Shown here: in pieces, positions 43,608-56,546 of the stretch
How the letters are laid out: each line of letters opens with the position of its first letter
How positions within the stretch are numbered: the stretch's first letter is position 1
DNA from: Microdochium bolleyi
Lineage: Eukaryota; Ascomycota; Sordariomycetes; Xylariales; Microdochiaceae
Assembly: GCA_001566295.1 (NCBI GenBank)
Contig: KQ964247.1
Span: 2,356,001-2,420,000 of the forward strand
Direction of reading: 5' to 3'
DNA length: 64,000 bases
Translations under genes and position numbers: made by a program
The notes under the pieces: model-generated
The model's input: the letters and a program-made list of their open reading frames with translations, nothing else
What the model was told of the DNA's origin: nothing
Databases searched by the model: none

Positions 43608-46600
43608 TGCTCACGTACAAGCCCCTCCAGGGAGGAGAATGGCTTCCTCGGTGGTGTCTGGGGAGGCAAGCGGGAGGAGCGACACGCAGGCGAATTCGCG
43701 CAAGCAAAGAGGGAGCAAAAGTGTCCGCAAGACTAAGCAAAGCTTCAAGCGGGCGGAGGACGCGCGCGGCTCGGAGACCCGACAGCTGGGGACTCGCAGA
43801 AGCGACGAGCGGCGGAGCTTGGAACAAGGGCCGAACGGGCGGCGGTCGGCTGGTAGGTTGAGCTTGTCGCAATGGATGTGCTGCCGCTGCTGCTTGCTGC
43901 GGTTTCGAGATGCTTGGATCCAGCCCGTGCCGCGAGACAACCTTGGAATCCTGAAGTGTTTCTCTGGAGCTCCGGGCGCCACGGCTGGAGGCAGAGGTGC
44001 GGCAGCTGCGCTGTGGTTGCTGATGGCCGTCCAGGCGCAGGCAGGCAGGAGGATCCTCGCTGTGCACTTGCAGGGGTCCCCGTCTGATCCAGAGGGGGGC
44101 GGTGCTGCCGCTGGCCGTGCCTGTTGCGCCGGCCGCAATCCTGACAGCTCCGAGGGGGCCAAGAACGAGAAGGGGCTCTGGTCTGTTGCAGCTGGAACAC
44201 GGGTGAGGTTCTGTCGAGATTGGCATCACGCGAAGGAACGCGCGTTGTCCAGGCTAAGCGAGCGGTCGAAGACCAGAGAGGCAACAGACGCCACGGAAGA
44301 AGGCGCAGAGGCGGGCAGGCAGGCTGTAAGTCAGCACGGCCGGGGCCTCTGGATGCGAGGCTATCAGCCAGAGCTAGTCGTGGATACGCGACGTTACCGG
44401 GACTCCGTATTCCAGCTTACAGCGTGGATCTCACAGTGGCCGCCAGCCCTGTTCCAGAGCATCGATCACTGGGCATAGCTCCCCGCAGCTGCAACCACAC
44501 TGCATCTTGCTGCCAGCAAGCCAAATGCATCCGCTGCCTTGGAGCAACATTTCCCAACCCTGCCTCGCCTGCCTCGCCCGATGCTTGATCCGACCGGCCA
44601 GCTTGCCTCGACACGGCCCGGTATGAGCTCATCAACGCAAGCCCCTCGGGCCTGAACGAGGAGTCTCACTGCACATCTCTTGCGCTGATCAGCTCAGAAT
44701 CTTCGAAAAAGTTCCCACATGCTCAGAGAACCCCGCCTCTCGCTGACCTGACCAGGATGCTGCATGCAAGGGTCATGGCTGCAAGTCCAGATACTTAGTT
44801 GCTTGGAGAGGCGGCCTTTTCCTGTCTGCATAGTCCGTTCGAAAGCATGAGCACTCGCGGCCTTGCCATCGGGGACACGAGCCAGTCCGGACAGACACAT
44901 TCCACGAACTTGTGGACAGACAATGGTCACATATAGGGTTAGAGAGGCCAGGGCAGCTCGAGGAACCGTCCCTGCCGGTATGTGTTTATTATTAGAGTCT
45001 CATTAGACAGCCGAGCCAATCAGCAGTCGCGGCACTTCCCACCTGGACCCTCATCTCAAGAGCTTGGCCAACGCGACCCTATGATGTAAACTGCCAAGAT
45101 CAGCCCGTCGAGCTGGCTGACCACAAACTCATGGCTGGTTGCTCTTATGACCCACTGATCAGACTTGTTGGGCGCTGTTGTCCCGCGTGTTTGCTGCGGC
45201 GATGGCAGGCCACTCACTGCACAGTGGGAAAGGCAAACTGACAGGACGGACACATACGATATGTACATGCCGTGGACTGCGCCACCTCTGTCATTTCATG
45301 GGAAATTTCCAGAGTAAAGTTGGACAGAGGAGCTGCAGGGACAAGGGTCCTTCTTTATTTTCAGGACCAAACTTTTGATAGCGATATCTTGGCAAGGTGG
45401 TACAAGACACATTGCCGGTTGACCTTTTGGGATTGGAGCAATTGATTTGGCCATGGGGTGTAATCCGCAATAGCACAACCCGATGGGGCGGCACACTTGG
45501 GCTGTCGGTCAACACTCAGTTGCGGCTTGTTCTCAGCCGGCCAAGAGGGCATCTGGAGCTAATCTTGAACGAAACTGACGAACGTGGAATACAAGACATG
45601 CAACGAATCGAGAAGCACGCACAGATAGATTATCGGGAAAGGTAGGAATGTCCGTGCTTTTGCTCGCCCTGCGACCGCATTATTCTCCAGGACGCATTGC
45701 GAACATTCCATTTGCAACAGTAGACCAGTAGCGCTCATCTCAGACAGCTGATCAAACACCGCCTCATCGCCTCATCAATGTGCACGACTGAGCAGTCACG
45801 ACAAGGTGCAAGCATTTGCCGTCGCACCCATGACTTCGTTGTTCCAGGCAAGCTTGGCTCAGCATGGCTGGCTGAGTCTGCAAGTGTGCTTGAAAGCACG
45901 GTGTGCCCCTGTCATAACCTTTCCACATTGCCCCAGTGCTTTGTTTCGGGCCTGCTGCATCAGCAGCTCACTCAGCCAGTGTCATAGGGCAGGGCTGAAG
46001 TGAGCAACACAGGCCGCCCCAGATCACATAGAGGGAAGTACGTAGTATCAATCACCGGCTTAGCACTATGCTGCAAGGGTTCGACATAAATCCTATATAT
46101 CTGACACCTTTGCACTCGAGTATATGATGCAGACTCTGCAATTCGCAGCAAAGTGCAACCGTGGTGAGTGTGAATGTATCAGTAAGTTGGCACGCTCCCT
46201 CCTTCCTGGTTGCTGGATGCTGTTACTGCTGGTAGGTCGTCAACTTGTGTTCATTTCAACTATCACGAATTTTGAAAATGCATTTCGGATGAGGAGGATC
46301 TGATTGTTAGACATGCGTGCTGCGAGAAACTCGACAGCAGAGAAGCACCTTGAGATTGGCACTTGCTCGACTGGAGCAGTTAGGTATTCTGGCGTGCTAT
46401 TCTCGCTGTAGCGCATGCCTTCAATTCCCACAATCTGTTTCACAACCCTTGCTACAATGGAGGCTTCACGTACATCGATTTGAAAGTCATGTGTGAAGGC
46501 GAGGCTGGCATTTTTAAGACTGCCTCATATTCTTACCTTCCGGTAAGGTATGTTCTTTCCTCAGCGTAAGCATCGGCATAACTGTGGCCAGGCCAGACTA

Positions 46601-46798
46601 GCCAGACTTGGTAATGTGGAGCGACTATGGTGTGAAACTCCAGCTCCGACAACCGCTGAAATATTTCGAGTGACTCAAGCAGCGACTTGACCCCGCCAGA
46701 AATTAAGTGCATGCTGCGCGCCCATCTCGGACCAGAACAGACACTAGAAGCTGCCTCTCGACAACCAGGGCGTCCACAACCCGCCGCAGCAGCCCGCC
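43608..46798. other. large divergent intergenic region, glutamine-rich gene / FRS1
   Basis: About 3.2 kb, the longest gene-free stretch in the window. The first 700 bases are GC-rich with open frames on both strands but no recognisable domain; they may be leader or promoter of the glutamine-rich gene. The rest (44.5-46.7 kb) is closer to 50% GC with only short frames. I see no transposon ends, tRNA or known element. An unannotated non-coding RNA cannot be excluded. Confidence 0.45.
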
Positions 46799-48747
46799 AT
46801 GCCTACCATCTCTGTCGACAAATACGACCTCTTCGAGGCTCTCGGTCAAAAGTACGTCGGCCAGAGACCCCGCTGCGCCCTCGCGCTCCTCCCCCACCCT
46901 CGACACGACGATACCCCTCCATCGCGAACCAGAACAACATACCCATAGAGCGGGATGCTGACCAAAGCTGCTCTAGATACACGACCGAGGAGTTCGAGGC
47001 CTTGTGTTTCGAGTTCGGCATCGAGCTCGACGAGGACACCGAGAATGAGGAGCGTCCCATCGTCAACGGCGAGCAGGAGCCACCCCAGCTCAAGATTGAG
47101 ATCCCGGCCAACCGCTACGACATGCTCTGCTTCGAGGGTATCGCCTTGATGCTCAAGATCTTCCTGCAGAAACAGGAGACCCCCAAGTTCCGCCTCGTCG
47201 AGCCCGCGTCCGGCCAGCTCCAGACTATCACCGTCTCCGAAGACACCACCAAGGTCCGGCCCCTCGTAGCCGGCGCGATCCTGCGCAACGTCAAGTTCAC
47301 CAAGAAGCGCTACGAGTCCTTCATCGCCCTGCAAGATAAGCTGCACCAGAATCTGGCTCGCCAGAGGACACTCGTGGCCATTGGCACGCACGACCTCGAT
47401 ACCCTGCAGGGGCCCTTCACCTACGAGGCCCTCGCGCCCAAGGACATCAAGTTCACGCCGCTCAACCAGACCAAGGAGATGAACGCCGAGGAGCTGATGG
47501 AGTTCTACGACAAGGACAGGCATCTCGGCAAGTTCCTGCACATTATCCGCGACAAGCCCGTATACCCTGTCATCTACGACTCCAAGCGCACGGTCTGCTC
47601 TCTGCCGCCCATCATCAACGGCGACCACTCCAAGATCACAGTCGACAGCAAGAATGTCTTCATCGAGTGCACGGCGACGGACGCCACCAAGCTCGACATT
47701 GTGATCAACATGATGGTCACCATGTTCTCGGCCTACGCCGAGGAGCCCTTCACCATCGAGCCTATCAAGATCGTGTCCGAGCACAACAACCAGACCCGGG
47801 TGACACCCAACCTGGAGTCGCGGACGCAAAAGGTCGAGATCGACTACCTCAACGCCTGCCTGGGCCTCTCCGAGCCCGTCGAGAACATCTGCAAGCTCCT
47901 CACCAAGATGGCGCTGTCCGCCAAGCCCTCGAGCGAGACCGGCATGATCGATGTCTCCATCCCGCCAACGAGAGCCGACATCCTCCAGCGTTGCGACGTC
48001 ATGGAGGACCTCGGTATCGCGTACGGCTTCAACAAGTTGCCCCGCATGTCCGTGACAAAGACCGTCGGCGCGCCCCTCACCATGAACAAGCTGGCCGACA
48101 TTGTGCGGCTCGAGAGCGGCATGGCCGGCTGGTCCGAGGTCATGCCCCTGATCCTCTGCAGCCACGATGAGAACTTTGCATGGCTGAACCGCAAGGACGA
48201 CGGCAAGACCTGCGTGCGCCTCGCCAACCCCAAGACCGCAGAGTATCAGATCGTCCGCACCTCCCTGGTGCCAGGCCTGCTCAAGACGATCCGCGAGAAC
48301 AAGTACCACAGCGTTCCCATGAAGGTCTTCGAGACGTCCGACGTCGTCTTCAAGGACGAGTCCCTCGAGCGCAAGGCCCGCAACGAGCGGCACTTCAGCG
48401 CCGCCTGGTACGGCAAGACGAGCGGCTTCGAGGAGGTCCACGGCCTGCTCGACCGCGTCATGCTCATGCTCCGCCAGGGCTTCCTGACCTCCGAGGAGGG
48501 CCTGGCCACAGAGAAGTCGCTCGACTTCGAGGTCCGCGAGGACCACACCAAGCGCGATGGATACTGGCTCGAGCCCATCGAGGAGCCCACCTTCTTCCCG
48601 GGCCGCGCCGCCGCCGTGTACCTCCGCCTGGACGGCAAGGCCAAGCGGATAGGCGAGTTTGGTATCCTGCACCCCACCGTGCTCGAGAACTTCGAGCTGC
48701 GGTATCCTGTCAGCACGCTCGAGATCAACCTCGAGGTCTTCCTGTAG
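46799..48747 (+). CDS. FRS1: phenylalanyl-tRNA synthetase beta subunit, cytosolic
   Basis: Two exons (46799-46851 and 46977-48747) give 607 residues. The start 'MPTISVDKYDLFEALGQKYTTEEFEALCFEFGIELDE' matches the eukaryotic beta subunit. Then come the B3/B4 domain (about 90-270, with 'IEIPANRYDMLC' at its front), the B5 domain (about 300-370, 'IPPTRADILQRCDVMEDLGIAYGFN') and the catalytic-like core to the end ('FEVREDHTKRDGYWLEP..FFPGRAAAVYL'). The enzyme is an alpha2-beta2 tetramer that charges tRNA-Phe in the cytosol. The 125-base intron contains CTGAC and a CTCTAG acceptor. The upstream open frame beginning near 46687 only exists if this intron is read as coding, so the ATG at 46799 is preferred. 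Confidence 0.96.
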
Positions 48748-49001
48748 TCTTTGTGTCAAATGTCAATGCTGTCTGATGTAGATCCGTTGGTCAAAAAGTC
48801 ACTTCCCATAGAGACACGGAAATGAAAAGAAACAACTCCAGAGAAACAATGAAGCTCGTCTAAACGTGCGTGTCAGCTTACAAGCATCGGCTGTCCACGC
48901 ACAAGTGCAATCGCAGAGCTTCAGAATGTCTCCCTGATGCGAGATTCAGCGCTTGCAAGCGCTCCGCTTGTATTTGCCGGTCCCTGGACCATACGGACTA
49001 T

Positions 49002-51653
49002 CTAGCGCATCTCTAATCCTGTCTCTTTTCCAGCAGTAGTTGCACCATTGCTACCAACGGCGTCTCCTGGCGCTGTGGCAGAAGACATTTCCCCTAGTTC
49101 CTGTGGTATCCGCTGAGCTGTCCTTCTTGGATTGCTGGCCACCTCCTCGCTCGAGCGTGCACTGCTGGCATTCGGGCTACCACCGAACAGGCCACGGCTG
49201 ATGTCCAGTCCAACGACACCATCTCTGATCTTGGCGAGGTTGGTCGTAAAGGCATTAGGAGAATCCGCGCTAGCATTGTGTTTCAAGCCCGCTGGGTTCC
49301 TGGAAATGTCCGGCGTGAGAGCCTGGTGTGCCGACTCGACACCCGTCAACACACTGTTGTGCTGCGGAAGACCCGGGGGTTTGGGACTGGCCGGTGGATA
49401 CGGAGATCGTCGGCCATTGTCAAAGCTGCTTGCCGAGCTCATCGGGTTCGCATCTCCTGCTAAAGCGTAGCTCCCGATTTTCTCGTCCCTCTCGGCAGCC
49501 TGGTCGAGGTAGTCGTTCATCTCCGCATCCGAGCGGCCGAATGCAGCCGCCCACCACCGCACCTCACTGAGCTTGGGCAGTAGCAACCGTTCCCGTCCAC
49601 TCTGGCGGTCATCGATTGTCGCGTCGTAGTCTGGGTTCGTAAACTCCGCCTTGCGCGAGAGGAAGTAGTCCCATACCGACCTGGTCCTCTCGCTCGCTCG
49701 AGCCTCCACACGTGCCTTCTCGCTATTCCAGAGAAAGGTTCCATATTGACCGGCATAAAGATGATATAGTAAACGGCGCAGGAATCTTTCGTTGAACTCG
49801 AACCGGTCTGGGAACTGCCGCAACAGCTGCCATGTAGCGTCAAGATACTGGTGGAAGATGGGCGAAATCTCATTGGGTTTGGTGACTTCGCCACCTTCCG
49901 GAGAGACATTTGGCTTTTTGGTAGATGTGACATCGCCTGGGGTGGGACTATCACCCTCAGAGTCCACCGCGTTTGCATCCGGGCTCTTTGCACGGTTGAA
50001 AAACTTCTTGGCTCGGTCTAAAGCATTGTCGAATGCTTCAGTTGCACGACCGTCGGATTCTCCAGGCTGGATGCTCGAGCCTGCCATGCCATCCCTTTCG
50101 GTGATGAACCACTTCTCGTGATTCAGGAGTCCGCCTCGTTGCTGGAACATGTGACCGAATGACAACCAATCCTTTTCCACTAGAACCATGAACCCTTCCA
50201 TTGTGCGGTAGTATGGGTCAAGCATGAGCTGCGAGAGTGCCGAAAGCTGACTCGTGCGATCCCAGCCATCGGAGCAATGGATCAAGACGTGCGAATGCCT
50301 GATTCCCACCTGCCGTGCTATAAGCGCAGAACCATCAAGGACTCCTGTGATGTGCTTAAGCCAGTTGCTCTTGATGAGCATTTCCCGGCTAGGTGGAAGT
50401 TTTGAGATATCGCCATCCTTGATGGCATCGATAACAGTGTTGAGCGAATCTCGCATCACATGGATGTTCTCAATGTTCAGGTACGCCTTTTTGGCGAAAG
50501 TGTAATTGTCCATGTTCTCGGATCCTTTCCCCATGGCCTGCATCACGACAGCATTGATCGTTGGCCGAGCGTCCACGATCAGATTGCTTTGCTGGGCTCC
50601 AAAAATGACCCGCTTCCCTGTCTGCGCATCGTAGTTGGGGTCACCAGCAGCTATCAGTTCGTCTTCGAGTCTCTCCGTGTCGGATCCCTCGGCGCTCCCG
50701 CTGACTCGGATATCGGCCTGGCTGGATGCCGGGCTCGGCTCTGCCGTCTCACTGGCTGGAGGTTCGAGTCCATTAAACTCGACAGTCGCGGACGCAGAGA
50801 AACAAGCGCTGACAAGCTTCTCATCTTGTATGCTCCTGGCGCCACGGAAACCCACAAGTGGCTGGGAACTCCGCGTGATGGAGCAATTGTTCAGGGGATG
50901 TAGGTATGTGAGCACAGGGATGCGCTGCCGCGACCGGTAGGCGCCGGCATACTTAATGACATTGTCGGAAATCTGGGAAGGCACAACCAGCATGCCGGGA
51001 TATGTTGGTGAAAATGCGTAGTCCTTGTTCAACGACGAGATCCGCCAACCGCGATCGATAGACTTGCTGCTTATACCTTGTCGCCGAAACTCTGCCTTGG
51101 CATCATACAGTTGCCAACCGTTGAAGGAGCGCTCCTGCTTCAGAGGCTGATATGAGAAGGCGTAGAGCTTCTCTATCGAGCCAAGTCTGCAGGTGTGGTT
51201 TCGGATCCATTCGAACGCTTCCTTCGCTTTCAGTTCGTCGCTGAAGTTGAAGTTTATGTACACGAAATCGCGGCCACGCAGGCGGATAGATGACGGCCGA
51301 CCCGATATGCTGGGGCAAGGGCGGAAGATGCACTTGTCGATGGTAGGGTATGCGATGTACAGCTCGCGGGGCTTCTGGGGTTTCCCAGGCGGCTCGGCGC
51401 CATCCGGGGGCTTGCTCGGGAGGATAACCACAATGAGGTGATGCTCGGTAAGGTGCAGCTCGCTCGAGTATTTGTCGCCGCCTCGAATGGCATCGACGTC
51501 TGGGATCTGCAACGTCTTGTGGTCAGTCCAAATTCCGGTCTCCCGATGCTGCGTACCAGGGGTAGTTCGGGGACGGTTGCCCACAAACCCTTAGTTCAGC
51601 ATATCACAGCTTCTGTGTGTTGGCAAAAGTCTGCATACCTTCTTGATCTGCAT
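49002..51653 (-). CDS. YMR1: myotubularin phosphoinositide 3-phosphatase
   Basis: Two-exon model, 51653-51639 and 51506-49002, about 839 residues. The N-terminal PH-GRAM domain contains 'SSELHLTEHHLIVVILPS'. The myotubularin phosphatase domain includes 'IPVLTYLHPLNNCSITRSSQPLVGF' and the active-site loop HCSDGWDRT (about residue 415), followed by 'MEGFMVLVEKDWLSFGH'. The catalytic Cys and Arg are both present, so it is expected to be active. Yeast Ymr1 removes the 3-phosphate from PI3P and PI(3,5)P2 on endosomes and vacuoles. The C-terminal 150 residues are low complexity. The first exon (MQIKK) is inferred from the phase-0 donor GTATGC and the TTGCAG acceptor; this end is uncertain. Confidence 0.9.
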
Positions 51654-52201
51654 CCTGTGGTGACCCAAGGTCGCTGTCAGGCCGGGAATCGGAAGACGAG
51701 CTTGGAAGGTGGGAAGCTTCGCGCCTGGAGATTGGGCGTCGGGACACAACAGGAATGCAGGGGGGTCGACGGGGCTGGAGCTCGAAGGCGAAGAGCGGAG
51801 ATTTATGACGGTCCCCAGAGCCCCAGATCCCCTGCTGTTGGTGGATGGGAAGCTGGACGAGCACTGCTACTCAAGCCGTTGTGGTTGGGGTAGCCCGGAG
51901 GCAGACGGGCAACGGGGAAGCTGGTCACGATGCGTCGATGGAGGTGGTGGGCGACCGCCGACGGCGCAGCTTCCGTCATCAGATTCATGGGGTCCCGGGG
52001 CTAGCGGCATCAGCTGGGCAGGTGCGCGCTGGAGGGGCACGAATCTATGGATACCTCAGGTGCCAGCACGGCGGGGCGCAGATCACAGGTACCGATTGCG
52101 TCGCTGTGGTTGGAGCAAAACAATCACATGCTCCTGGAGCACTACGACTGCACTGATTCACAACTCATGCGTAGCACGGCCATGCCTTCGAGCTGCTCGA
52201 G

Positions 52202-52220
52202 TTACCTACCTACCTACCCA
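52202..52220. repeat. short TACC tetranucleotide tract
   Basis: Four to five tandem TACC/CTAC units directly upstream of the RPS3 promoter core. A simple repeat. Confidence 0.7.
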
Positions 52221-52498
52221 AGGTACATAGCAAACAAGAACTACACTCGCACAGGACAAGACGGGCGGCTACTGTCGGAGCTAAACAGCTTCGCACAGCT
52301 TCATCAGCCACGTTGTCAAGCTATCGACTTGGGAAGAGGATGGGGCTGCGAGACGGAAGTTGAGGTGGGGCTTCCTGCCATCAACTTAGAAGTGGGACTT
52401 CTCTTGCTTCCCAGCCAGGGCGATAAGATAGCAGCACCCTGCTCGTGCTTAGGTAATGGAGGCCCACCACACCGCTGAGCACACACAATTGCTCGAAA

Positions 52499-52505
52499 AC
52501 CCTAA
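52499..52505 (+). promoter_or_regulatory. telobox-like ACCCTAA motif ahead of RPS3
   Basis: ACCCTAA lies about 240 bases before the RPS3 ATG. In many fungi ribosomal-protein promoters carry a Tbf1-type telomere-repeat motif of this form. A single 7-base match is only suggestive. Confidence 0.35.
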
Positions 52506-52746
52506 GCCGAGTCCCAAAATCCCAGACAGTGTGGAGCCTGCACGGCGTCCCTGTGTGGGCCCCCTCCCCACCAATTTGGCCCTCAGGCTGTGTCCTCCGC
52601 CGTCCATCTGGGAAAAATAGTAGATTGACAGCCCAGCAGCAACTACTTCGACAGACGAGACTCTCCGCCAGTCAGTCCCCCTCCGCCGCCAAACCCCATC
52701 GACAACCACAGGTCTCCCCCGTCGACCCAGACAAACATCATTCACA

Positions 52747-53774
52747 ATGGCTGCCGCCGCTGGTGCTCAGATGTAAGTCGACCACAACCCCTCGTCTGTG
52801 CTCGCGCACATATCGCAACGGTACATCGTCATGTTGGTTTCATCAAGAGAGGGCGCCCAGGCGCCCGTGGAATAGGGGATCTTGGAAACGAAGAGACCGG
52901 GCACAGGACGGTGGCCACCTCACCTCACATGGCGATCGCTGGATATTGCGCGGGACGATACTTTCTTGGAGGAACACATTGGCTGACTTGTTCTCCTTCC
53001 ACAACCCACAGCTCTAAGAAGAGAAAGTTCGTGGCCGATGGTGTCTTCTACGCCGAGCTGAACGAGTTCTTCCAGCGCGAGCTGGCCGAGGAGGGCTACT
53101 CGGGCGTCGAGGTCCGCGTGACCCCCACCGTCACCGACATCATCATCCGCGCCACCCACACCCAGGAGGTTCTCGGCGAGCAGGGCCGCCGCATCCGCGA
53201 GCTCACCTCGCTGATCCAGAAGCGCTTCAAGTTCCCCGAGAACAGCGTCTCCCTCTATGCCGCCAAGGTCCAGAACCGCGGTCTGTCCGCCGTCGCCCAG
53301 TGCGAGTCCCTCCGCTACAAGCTCCTCAACGGCCTCGCCGTCCGCCGCGCCTGCTACGGTGTCCTGCGCTTCATCATGGAGTCCGGCGCCAAGGGTTGCG
53401 AGGTCGTCGTCTCCGGCAAGCTCCGCGCCGCCCGCGCCAAGTCCATGAAGTTCACCGACGGCTTCATGATCCACTCTGGCCAGCCCGCCCGCGACTTCAT
53501 CGACTCGGCCACCCGCCACGTCCTCCTCCGCCAGGGTGTCCTCGGCATCAAGGTCAAGATCATGCGCGGCTCTGACCCCGAGGGCAAGGCCGGCCCCCAG
53601 AAGACCCTCCCCGACGCCGTCACCATCATCGAGCCCAAGGAGGAGTCCACCGTTGTCCAGCCCATGTCCCAGGACTACGGCGCCAAGGCTGCTCAGGCCC
53701 AGGCCGCCGCCGAGGCTGCCCGCGCTGCCGAGGAGCAGGAGGGTGCCGAGGCTGCCCCTGCCGAGGAGCAGTAA
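52747..53774 (+). CDS. RPS3: 40S ribosomal protein S3
   Basis: Two exons (52747-52772 and 53012-53774) give 262 residues. A KH type-2 domain (about 25-95) contains 'VTPTVTDIIIRATHTQEVLGEQGRRIREL' with the GxxG-type turn. The S3 C-terminal domain follows with 'AVRRACYGVLRFIMESGAKGCEVVVSGKLRAARAKSMKF', then an Ala/Glu-rich tail. S3 sits at the mRNA entry channel of the small subunit. The early 239-base intron, following only nine codons, is typical of fungal ribosomal-protein genes. Third positions are almost all C or G, as expected for the most highly expressed gene here. Confidence 0.98.
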
Positions 53775-54935
53775 GCGTTGCGCTCCCGATGCTTCTGGTC
53801 TAGAAATCAAAAGCGTTGCCTGCTGCAATGGTCGAGAGCGGTCGGTGCTGGACCTCTCTCGAGAACGAACAACCCAAAATAGTCAAGTCTTCTTTTGCAA
53901 TAATAAAGATGAACAAAAACATTGAGAACCTCTCTGTTCGGGATATTGTCTACTCTCCTATGAGCTTGTATGCATGTGACAATAATTATGTCTGGGGACC
54001 CCTGAAGCCCTTCTCCGGCCCACCGAGCATACACATCGGCGTTTCAGAGAGGACTTCCAAGGTAGAGAGCCTTGGCACAGTCAATTCTCCGAAGACCGCC
54101 CGTTCGACTCGAAGGGGCGTACCTCATGTCAGAACGTGACTTCACCTCGTGTTGTCCCAGCTCGCTCACAGTCTCGGTTGTTACAACGCTCGTGGATGAC
54201 ATCTGTGGAATCCATATCGAGAGGCCGGATAATCAATAATGTATAGACAGCTGACACCACCATTTCGCATACCGGACTTGAGCCTGCCAAGGCATGCTGA
54301 GGTTGAGAATTAGACATGCCTGCAGCTGTCACGCACGAATGCTGTGCTTATAAGCTTGGTAAAATGCTACACGAATACAGCCGGCCATCTCAACGAGGAA
54401 GCCGTGCAATTTGAACTTGAACTTTTTTCGCCATGAACGCCGTGTACCTCCTCGATGATGGACATAAGACCACCATCGTCGCCCTTTCCCAACCTCTTGT
54501 CTTCTTCTCCATGTCACCCCATCCGGACCAATAATGCGACTAAAATCGTTCAGTGCAGTCTCTGTCCTGTGGACATGTCGAGAGCCCGAACCCGCTGTTC
54601 ATCAAGCCAAGCCACGCCAAAACTCCCAAACAGCCAGACCAACAGCGGCCAGGAACTCCGAACAAAGTTCTCGTGCGCTGGGTAGCCGAGTCGTGGGTAC
54701 TCGACAGCACACAAGCGTCTTACTTCGTTCCCGCTTTGCTTGCCGTGTTTCATGCAGTTGTACAAGGTGCCCAAGTCCAGCCTGAGAACCCTTGAAGAAA
54801 GAGGCAGCACTTCCGGAATATGCATGGAAGTGTGCTATGCGCGAAAGTATACAGAGACGCTCTCAGCACAGGCGGGAAACCCGGAGAGGATCAACCGAAG
54901 GCGATCCAATTGTAGCAGGGCTTGTAGAGCCGTCG
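53775..54935. other. intergenic, RPS3 and NIPA 3' ends
   Basis: About 1.2 kb, convergent. An AATAAA-like signal (caataataaag) lies near 53898-53909, suitable for RPS3 polyadenylation. No gene seen. Confidence 0.5.
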
Positions 54936-56546
54936 CTATGGCATCTCAACCCTTGGTTGCTGACGCGTCGCATTTCCCGACGCATGCCCATTCTGTGGTT
55001 TCGTTTCGTCGTCGCTGTCTCCGGCGAGGTCATCTAGGTCGTAACCACCCATCGCAGTCTCCTCGTCGTATGCACGCATTAACCCATCACGGTCCGTGTG
55101 CCCTCGGCTGCCGACGCTGCTTCGTCGTGCTTGCATGCTGAGTCGTGTTTGTATACTGGACACCATGTCGGTGCCTCCAACGTCGGAGTGCTGGCCAGCG
55201 AGCATTTTGACTCCATTGGGGTCTTGTCGCGAAAGGTTGAGCAGATAGACACCGGTAAACGTTATGAGGAAGCCGCAGAGAAGAGAGAGGGTGTTCGTAG
55301 GATCGGTCGTGTTAAAGCCGGAGAAGAGGATGAAAGAGGCGCACAGAGTGGCCGTGGTGAACGTGACGTAGTACAAAGGGTTGACTCTGCCAAGCGTGAA
55401 GAACGTTAGTATCTGCAAGGGCTATCTGAGCAGAAGCGACGGGACTGGAAGACACTCACATTTGTGTCGAGAATTGGCTCAACGCCTTGTTGAAGTAATT
55501 CATCTGCGTCAGAATACAGACGGTTGTCAAGATCATGAAGACGTAGGTCGACGAATGTGAGAACTGGTTCTTGCCGGCGAAAGTGAGCTTCAGGGCAATA
55601 CCGAACGCCTTGACCGACATGACGGAGACAGAGCCGACTGTGGAGCAAATGGACAGGTAGATGAGCGGGTTCTTTTTGCCATGGGCAGGAGCGATCTTGT
55701 AGATCATGACAGTCGCGAAGATTGTCACGGCCATGCAGTAAAGAAGGAAACCTACCCGACATATTAGCGGCGAGACAGCGAGTAGGTGGTGACTGGGGCA
55801 TACTGACCAGGCTGGATGGCGTAGTGCAGAATCTCGTCGATGGTCTGAATATCCTCATCTGGAGGCGCGTGCAGTACGATGATGATGGCGCCAAGTAGAC
55901 AGATCGCACACCCGAGCTTGCCTAGCACACCCAGTTCCTCCTTGAGGAAATAGGAACCCAGTACGGCGCCAATGAGGACTGACAAGGCTCCTAACGGGGT
56001 CACGAGGATGGCTGGCGCAAAAGCGTAGGCGGCGAAGTTGCAGATTTCGCCCACGATCACTATTGCAGTGCACGTCTGTCAGCGAGGGCGGAGGGAGGAG
56101 TCAATCCGTCGCTCCAAATGTCGCTTACTTGTGAGAATGCCTGCCCACCATATGGGGCTCTTCAGATAGACGAACCCCTCACCAGAGAAGCCATGCTTTT
56201 CCTCTGCTTGCATCAAACCCTGTTGCAGGCCGCGTTAGTATTCAATCGACTCCCCATTGAGCGTCCCCATTGAGCGTTGCCAAGTGTTCGTCGACCACCC
56301 GCAGTGTCTCGTACCTTTTTCGTGATGACGAAACTCGTGCCTGGATGATGAAGGTGTTAGTTGACAAGAAGACTGTTGTCTCAAGGACGGTGGTTGACAA
56401 CGTACCAATAGCCAGACTAGAGGATATGGCGAGGCCCAAGCCAATGTACCTTGGAGATAAGTCAGCACTTGGCACCGATCGCGAGGTGTCTAAACACTGC
56501 GGTAGCAGCATCCTGCGTGTGTGCCATACTTCTCGTCTAACATCAT
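54936..56546 (-). CDS. NIPA-type magnesium transporter
   Basis: Seven exons (56546-56530, 56449-56406, 56340-56315, 56219-56129, 56059-55808, 55751-55460, 55386-54936) give 390 residues. About nine transmembrane helices match the NIPA (DUF803) family: 'YIGLGLAISSSLAIGTSFVITKK', 'GFVYLKSPIWWAGILTMIVGEICNFAAYAFAPAILVTPLGALSVLIGAVL', 'CAICLLGAIIIVLHAPPDE', 'MSVKAFGIALKLTF', 'YFNKALSQFSTQIVNPLYYVTFTTATL' and 'FLITFTGVYLLNLSR'. NIPA proteins carry magnesium across plasma or endosomal membranes. The tail is cytosolic, rich in Asp/Gly/Arg and not conserved. The two tandem ATGs at 56546 and 56543 are alternative starts. All seven exon phases close, and two exons are only 26 and 44 bases. Confidence 0.93.

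Larger units (their letters stand above)
51654..52746. other. divergent promoter region, YMR1 / RPS3
   Basis: About 1.1 kb. It contains a (CTAC)n tract near 52202-52220 and an ACCCTAA motif at 52499-52505, listed separately. Frames here overlap in several phases without domains; no gene supported. Confidence 0.5.

Noticed and set aside
46687..46798. N-terminal extension of FRS1 upstream of 46799
   Set aside because: It only stays open if the intron at 46852-46976 is read as protein. The ATG at 46799 with that intron gives the conserved family N-terminus.
46846..48759. A 637-codon open frame on the minus strand opposite FRS1
   Set aside because: It mirrors the GC-rich third codon positions of FRS1, has no recognisable domain, and is a known artefact of strongly biased genes.
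52920..53828. A 302-codon minus-strand open frame opposite RPS3
   Set aside because: Low-complexity Leu/Gly/Ala/Asp sequence created by RPS3 codon bias; no domain.
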